From Breoghania sp037026715 (GTDB taxonomy: Bacteria > Pseudomonadota > Alphaproteobacteria > Rhizobiales > Stappiaceae): 64,000 nucleotides of DNA. The notes beneath the pieces are model-generated. The model was not told the origin of the DNA. It made no database searches and saw only the letters and a list, made by a program, of their open reading frames with translations. The translations under genes and the position numbers were made by a program. This document shows, in pieces, positions 61,189 through 64,000 of the stretch. The stretch is taken from positions 372,001-436,000 of the forward strand of contig NZ_JBANCG010000006.1 in the NCBI RefSeq assembly GCF_037026715.1. Reading direction: 5' to 3'. Each line of letters starts with the position of its first letter. Position 1 is the first letter of the stretch.

Positions 61189-62433
61189 TTGAGCCAGTCC
61201 AGTACCGCCGGTACCATGACGCCTTTCTGGCGATCCTTGCCGTTCATCATCGCCTGCGGCGGCCTCGTCGCCATGGCTTCCTTCGGTCCCCGTTCCTCGA
61301 TGGGGCTCTTCCTCGCGCCTATGACGGAAGTGCGCGGCTGGAGCCGGGAGACCTTCGCGCTCGCCATTGCCGTGCAGAACCTTCTCTGGGGCATCGGTCA
61401 GCCATTCGCGGGCGCCTTTGCGGACCGGTACGGCACCACCCGGGTACTGATTGCCGGCGCCGTCCTTTGCGGCGGCGGCATGATGCTCATGGCCTGGGCT
61501 CCGACCCCGTTCTGGCTGCATATCTCCGCCGGCCTCCTGTTCGGTATCGGCCTCTCCGCGTCTTCGTTTTCCATCGTTCTCGCCGCGTACGGGCGGATCG
61601 TCTCCCCGGAAAAGCGATCGATCGCCTTCGGCATCGGCACGGCGGCGGGCTCCTTCGGCCAGTTCCTGTTCGCTCCGCTCGGCCAGGCTCTCATCGACGG
61701 CTATGGCTGGCAGATGGCGCTCATCGCCCTCGGCGGGCTCACGTTCGTGCTGATCTCCGCCTTCTCCGTGCCGCTCAAGGGCAAGCCGGCCGCGCACGCG
61801 TCGCAGTTCGGCGGCCGCGACCAGAGCATCCCGGAAGCGCTGGCGGAGGCCTTCGGCCACCCGAGCTATCTCCTCCTCGTCGCCGGCTTTTTCGTCTGTG
61901 GCTTCCACCTTGCCTTCATCACCGTTCACCTGCCGGCCTATATCGTCGACAAGGGGCTCGATCCGTCCTGGGGCGGCTGGTCGATCGCGATGATCGGCCT
62001 GTTCAACGTCGTCGGTTCGCTCGTGGCCGGTTCGCTTGGCCAGCGCCATCCCAAGCAGATCATCCTGGCCGTGATCTATCTGGCGCGGGCCGCCATCATC
62101 GTGTTCTTCATCCTGCTGCCGCTGTCGCCGGTCACTCTGATGATCTTCTCCGCTTCCATGGGGCTTCTGTGGCTTGCGACCGTGCCGCCGACTTCGGGGC
62201 TTGTGGCGGTGATGTTTGGTCCGCGCTACATGGCGACCCTTTTCGGCGTCGTCTTCCTGTCACACCAGATCGGTTCGTTCATCGGCGTCTGGCTCGGCGG
62301 CCGGCTCTACGACACGACCGGTTCCTATGACGTGGTGTGGTGGATCAGCGTCGGCCTCGGCATCTTCGCCGCCATCGTGCACTGGCCGATCAAGGATGAG
62401 GCGATCGAACGGCCCCTGTCGCCGGCCGAATAG
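61189..62433 (+). CDS. MFS transporter
   Basis: 414 residues with about 12 membrane helices. Begins MSQSSTAGTMTPFWRSLPFIIACGGLVAMASFGPRSSMGLFLAPMTEVRGWSRETFALAIAVQNLLWGIGQPFAGAFADRYGTTRVL, with the family loop (GAFADRYGTTR) and a second loop (SLGQRHPKQ). This layout is close to the oxalate/formate antiporter-like or monocarboxylate (MCP) group. The substrate is unknown. The start is a TTG at 61189 with GGAGGGAG six bases upstream; an ATG nine codons later is possible. Confidence 0.87.
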   Translation: MSQSSTAGTMTPFWRSLPFIIACGGLVAMASFGPRSSMGLFLAPMTEVRGWSRETFALAIAVQNLLWGIGQPFAGAFADRYGTTRVLIAGAVLCGGGMMLMAWAPTPFWLHISAGLLFGIGLSASSFSIVLAAYGRIVSPEKRSIAFGIGTAAGSFGQFLFAPLGQALIDGYGWQMALIALGGLTFVLISAFSVPLKGKPAAHASQFGGRDQSIPEALAEAFGHPSYLLLVAGFFVCGFHLAFITVHLPAYIVDKGLDPSWGGWSIAMIGLFNVVGSLVAGSLGQRHPKQIILAVIYLARAAIIVFFILLPLSPVTLMIFSASMGLLWLATVPPTSGLVAVMFGPRYMATLFGVVFLSHQIGSFIGVWLGGRLYDTTGSYDVVWWISVGLGIFAAIVHWPIKDEAIERPLSPAE

Positions 62434-62617
62434 GCGGCAACGGGCCGCGGCGGCTGCGACGGCGTTCTGCCTTGTTCGTTGCACGTTGGCCTGCAACAAA
62501 TCTCCCTGACACGACTTCGCAGTCGCATCGCGCGTTCTCACAGACGCGCGATGCTTCAACAAAAACAGGCGAGCGGCCTGCCGCCCGAACGCGGGCCGCT
62601 CCAGGGGAGAGCGCAAC

Positions 62618-63613
62618 GTGGAACGCTTCAAGGCCATCTGGATCACCCGCAACGAAGGCGAGAAAAAGCAGAACCCGGCTGAAATCAGGGAAATCTCGCT
62701 CGACGACCTCATGCCAGGCGATGTCACGGTCCGGGTGAGCTACACCACGATGAACTACAAGGACGCGTTGGCGATCACCGGCCGCAATCCGGTCGTGCGT
62801 ACCTTCCCGATGATCCCCGGCATCGATCTGGCCGGCGAGGTCGTCGCCTCCGACAGCGCTAAATTCAAGCCCGGTGACAAGGTGCTGCTGAACGGCTTCG
62901 GCGTCGGCGAGACGCATATGGGCGCCTATGCCGGCATGGCGCGGCTTTCCTCCGACTGGCTGATCCCCATGCCCGCAGGCCTGAGCGGCTGGCAGGCGAT
63001 GGCGATCGGCACCGCCGGTTATACCGCCATGCTCTGCGTCATGGCGCTGGAGCGCGCCGGCCTTACGCCCGGTTCCGGGCCCGTGCTCGTCACGGGTGCC
63101 TCGGGCGGCGTCGGTTCGGTCGCCACGGCGCTTCTGTCGCGCCTCGGCTTCGAGGTCATCGCCTCCACCGGCAAGGCGTCGGAGGAAGACTACCTCAAGC
63201 GCCTCGGCGCCGCCTCGATCATCGACCGATCCGAGCTTTCCGCTCCCGGCCGACCGCTCGGCAAGGAGCGCTGGGCCGGCGCCGTCGATGTGGCGGGCAG
63301 CATCACGCTCGCCAACGTTCTCGCCCAGACGCGCTATGGCGGCGCAGTTGCGGCCTGTGGGCTGGCGCAGGGCATGGACCTGCCGGCATCCGTCGCCCCC
63401 TTCATCCTGCGCGGTGTCACGCTGTGCGGCATCGATTCGGTGATGGCGCCGATCCCACGTCGCATCGAGGCCTATGACCGGCTGGTGAAGGATCTCGACA
63501 AGAACCTTCTCACCGAAATCAGCACGGAGATCCGCTTCGACGACCTCATCGGCAAGGCGAGCGATCTGCTCGACGGCAAGGTGCGCGGCCGGCTCGTGGT
63601 GAAGATGGGCTGA
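62618..63613 (+). CDS. acuI: acrylyl-CoA reductase (NADPH)-type MDR oxidoreductase
   Basis: 331 residues, zinc-free MDR of the AcuI/YhdH group, which reduces acrylyl-CoA to propionyl-CoA. Seen: VTVRVSYTTMNYKDALAITGRNPVVRTFPMIPGIDLAGEVVASDSAKFKPGDKVLLNGFGVGETHMGAYAGMARL, the NADPH site VLVTGASGGVGSVATALLSRLGFEVIASTGKASEEDYLKRLGA and GRLVVKMG at the end. GTG start with GGGGAGAG upstream. In marine alphaproteobacteria AcuI handles acrylate from DMSP; here other DMSP genes are not in the window, so YhdH-like quinone reductase remains possible. Confidence 0.85.
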   Translation: MERFKAIWITRNEGEKKQNPAEIREISLDDLMPGDVTVRVSYTTMNYKDALAITGRNPVVRTFPMIPGIDLAGEVVASDSAKFKPGDKVLLNGFGVGETHMGAYAGMARLSSDWLIPMPAGLSGWQAMAIGTAGYTAMLCVMALERAGLTPGSGPVLVTGASGGVGSVATALLSRLGFEVIASTGKASEEDYLKRLGAASIIDRSELSAPGRPLGKERWAGAVDVAGSITLANVLAQTRYGGAVAACGLAQGMDLPASVAPFILRGVTLCGIDSVMAPIPRRIEAYDRLVKDLDKNLLTEISTEIRFDDLIGKASDLLDGKVRGRLVVKMG

Positions 63614-63638
63614 GGAACTGGAATTGGAGCGGCTTTGC

Positions 63639-63793
63639 TGCGCTGATTTCTGGAGTCCGGATCGGCGTTCGGCTGCCGCCTCACTTGTCCGGAATGAGGG
63701 AGCGTGTGGGAAGCTTCACGCCAGCCAAGCCCCTCATTCTGGGCGGTCTGCAACGAAGTGCATGGCCGGATCCGGAATCCAGCAAATCAGCGC
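63639..63793. repeat. palindromic intergenic repeat at the right end
   Basis: The left arm TGCGCTGATTTCTGGAGTCC starts at 63639 and continues GGATC. The right arm is the reverse complement with minor changes (GGATTCCGGATC read backwards, then AGCAAATCAGCGC), ending about 63793. A shorter inner stem (CCGGAATGAGGG and CCCTCATTCTGG) nests inside. GCGCTGATTTGCTGGATTCC-type arms recur in related genomes. Edges approximate. Confidence 0.75.
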
Positions 63794-63814
63794 GCCGTAG
63801 GCGCGCAACCCCGT

Positions 63815-64000
63815 TCACGCCTTGGCGATGGCCGCTTCCAGTTCCGCAAACCTCTGAAGAAACCGCGTCTGCGCTTCCGCCGCAGGCCAGGGCTTTAGCC
63901 CGAGCGGAGAAAAGCCGCGCGGGCGGCCGAAGATGCGCGCGGCCTCCGCGACCTCGAAGCCCGCAAGCTCCACCGCCTCGAAATAGGCGCAGACGATATC
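63815..64000 (-). CDS. C-terminal end of an unassigned minus-strand gene (5' end outside window)
   Basis: The minus strand is open from the right edge to a TGA at 63817-63815, giving 61 residues: ...VCAYFEAVELAGFEVAEAARIFGRPRGFSPLGLKPWPAAEAQTRFLQRFAELEAAIAKA. The codon use is like that of the neighbouring genes, and the end is a helix. I do not recognise the family from this piece. Confidence 0.55.
   Translation of the reverse strand, partial: DIVCAYFEAVELAGFEVAEAARIFGRPRGFSPLGLKPWPAAEAQTRFLQRFAELEAAIAKA

Noticed and set aside
1..64000. CRISPR arrays, tRNA or rRNA genes, prophage or toxin-antitoxin loci
   Set aside because: No regularly spaced repeats, no cloverleaf or rRNA segments and no phage or integrase genes were recognised on reading both strands.

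Overview
The window is a dense, GC-rich chromosomal segment of an alphaproteobacterium, most likely of the order Hyphomicrobiales (Rhizobiales). The grounds are a CcrM-type GANTC methyltransferase, a BA14K-family protein, an F0 ATP synthase operon with paired b' and b subunits lying apart from F1, a GAAC-N7-GAAC (alphaproteobacterial LexA) box, and several palindromic intergenic repeat families typical of this order. I cannot place it to genus. No rRNA, tRNA, CRISPR array, prophage or intact insertion sequence was recognised. The segment looks like ordinary core chromosome with a few accessory insertions.

Layout. 1-4 kb: tail of an M16 peptidase, a RimJ-type acetyltransferase and a membrane PAS-GGDEF-EAL phosphodiesterase. 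4-7.4 kb (minus): ispH-thrB-rnhA-lipid kinase; the last three genes overlap as ATGA junctions. 7.6-13.7 kb: a lipoprotein, then a tandem glycine riboswitch and the glycine-cleavage genes gcvT-gcvH-gcvPA-orf-gcvPB; the small low-GC orf between the two P subunits is foreign-looking. 13.8-27.6 kb: VIT-family transporter, ccrM, 3-methyladenine glycosylase, AMP nucleosidase, an orphan sensor kinase, a 2OG-Fe(II) oxygenase, mutY, a DciA-like DUF721 protein, a DsbA-like protein and smc. 27.7-30.7 kb: atpI-atpB-atpE-atpF'-atpF with a clear promoter and terminator. 30.8-34.1 kb: rnhB, a radical SAM gene under an apparent LexA box with a predicted leaderless start, a divergent glycosyltransferase and BA14K.

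34.6-43.5 kb: Tat-exported metallo-beta-lactamase-fold protein, zinc alcohol dehydrogenase, family-4-like uracil-DNA glycosylase, ETF-ubiquinone oxidoreductase, nested repeats, malic enzyme with a phosphotransacetylase-like domain, and a ceramidase-family membrane protein. 43.7-52.5 kb: glyS and glyQ, separated by a second GGDEF-EAL protein, a DUF2207/LemA pair and a YrbL-like gene with a striking symmetric operator. 52.5-57 kb: small proteins, S49 peptidase, SleB-type cell-wall hydrolase and an active-looking diguanylate cyclase. 57-60.7 kb: nadA-nadB-nadC with two operator-like sites upstream. 61-64 kb: MFS transporter, AcuI/YhdH-type reductase, a palindromic repeat and the tail of an unassigned minus-strand gene.

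The most unusual items are the orphan gene inside the glycine-cleavage operon flanked by short direct repeats, the four-half-site operator before the YrbL-like gene, the LexA box overlapping the -35 of a leaderless radical SAM gene, and a set of putative operators (ccrM, nadA, sensor kinase). No clearly novel multi-gene defence or mobile system was found.
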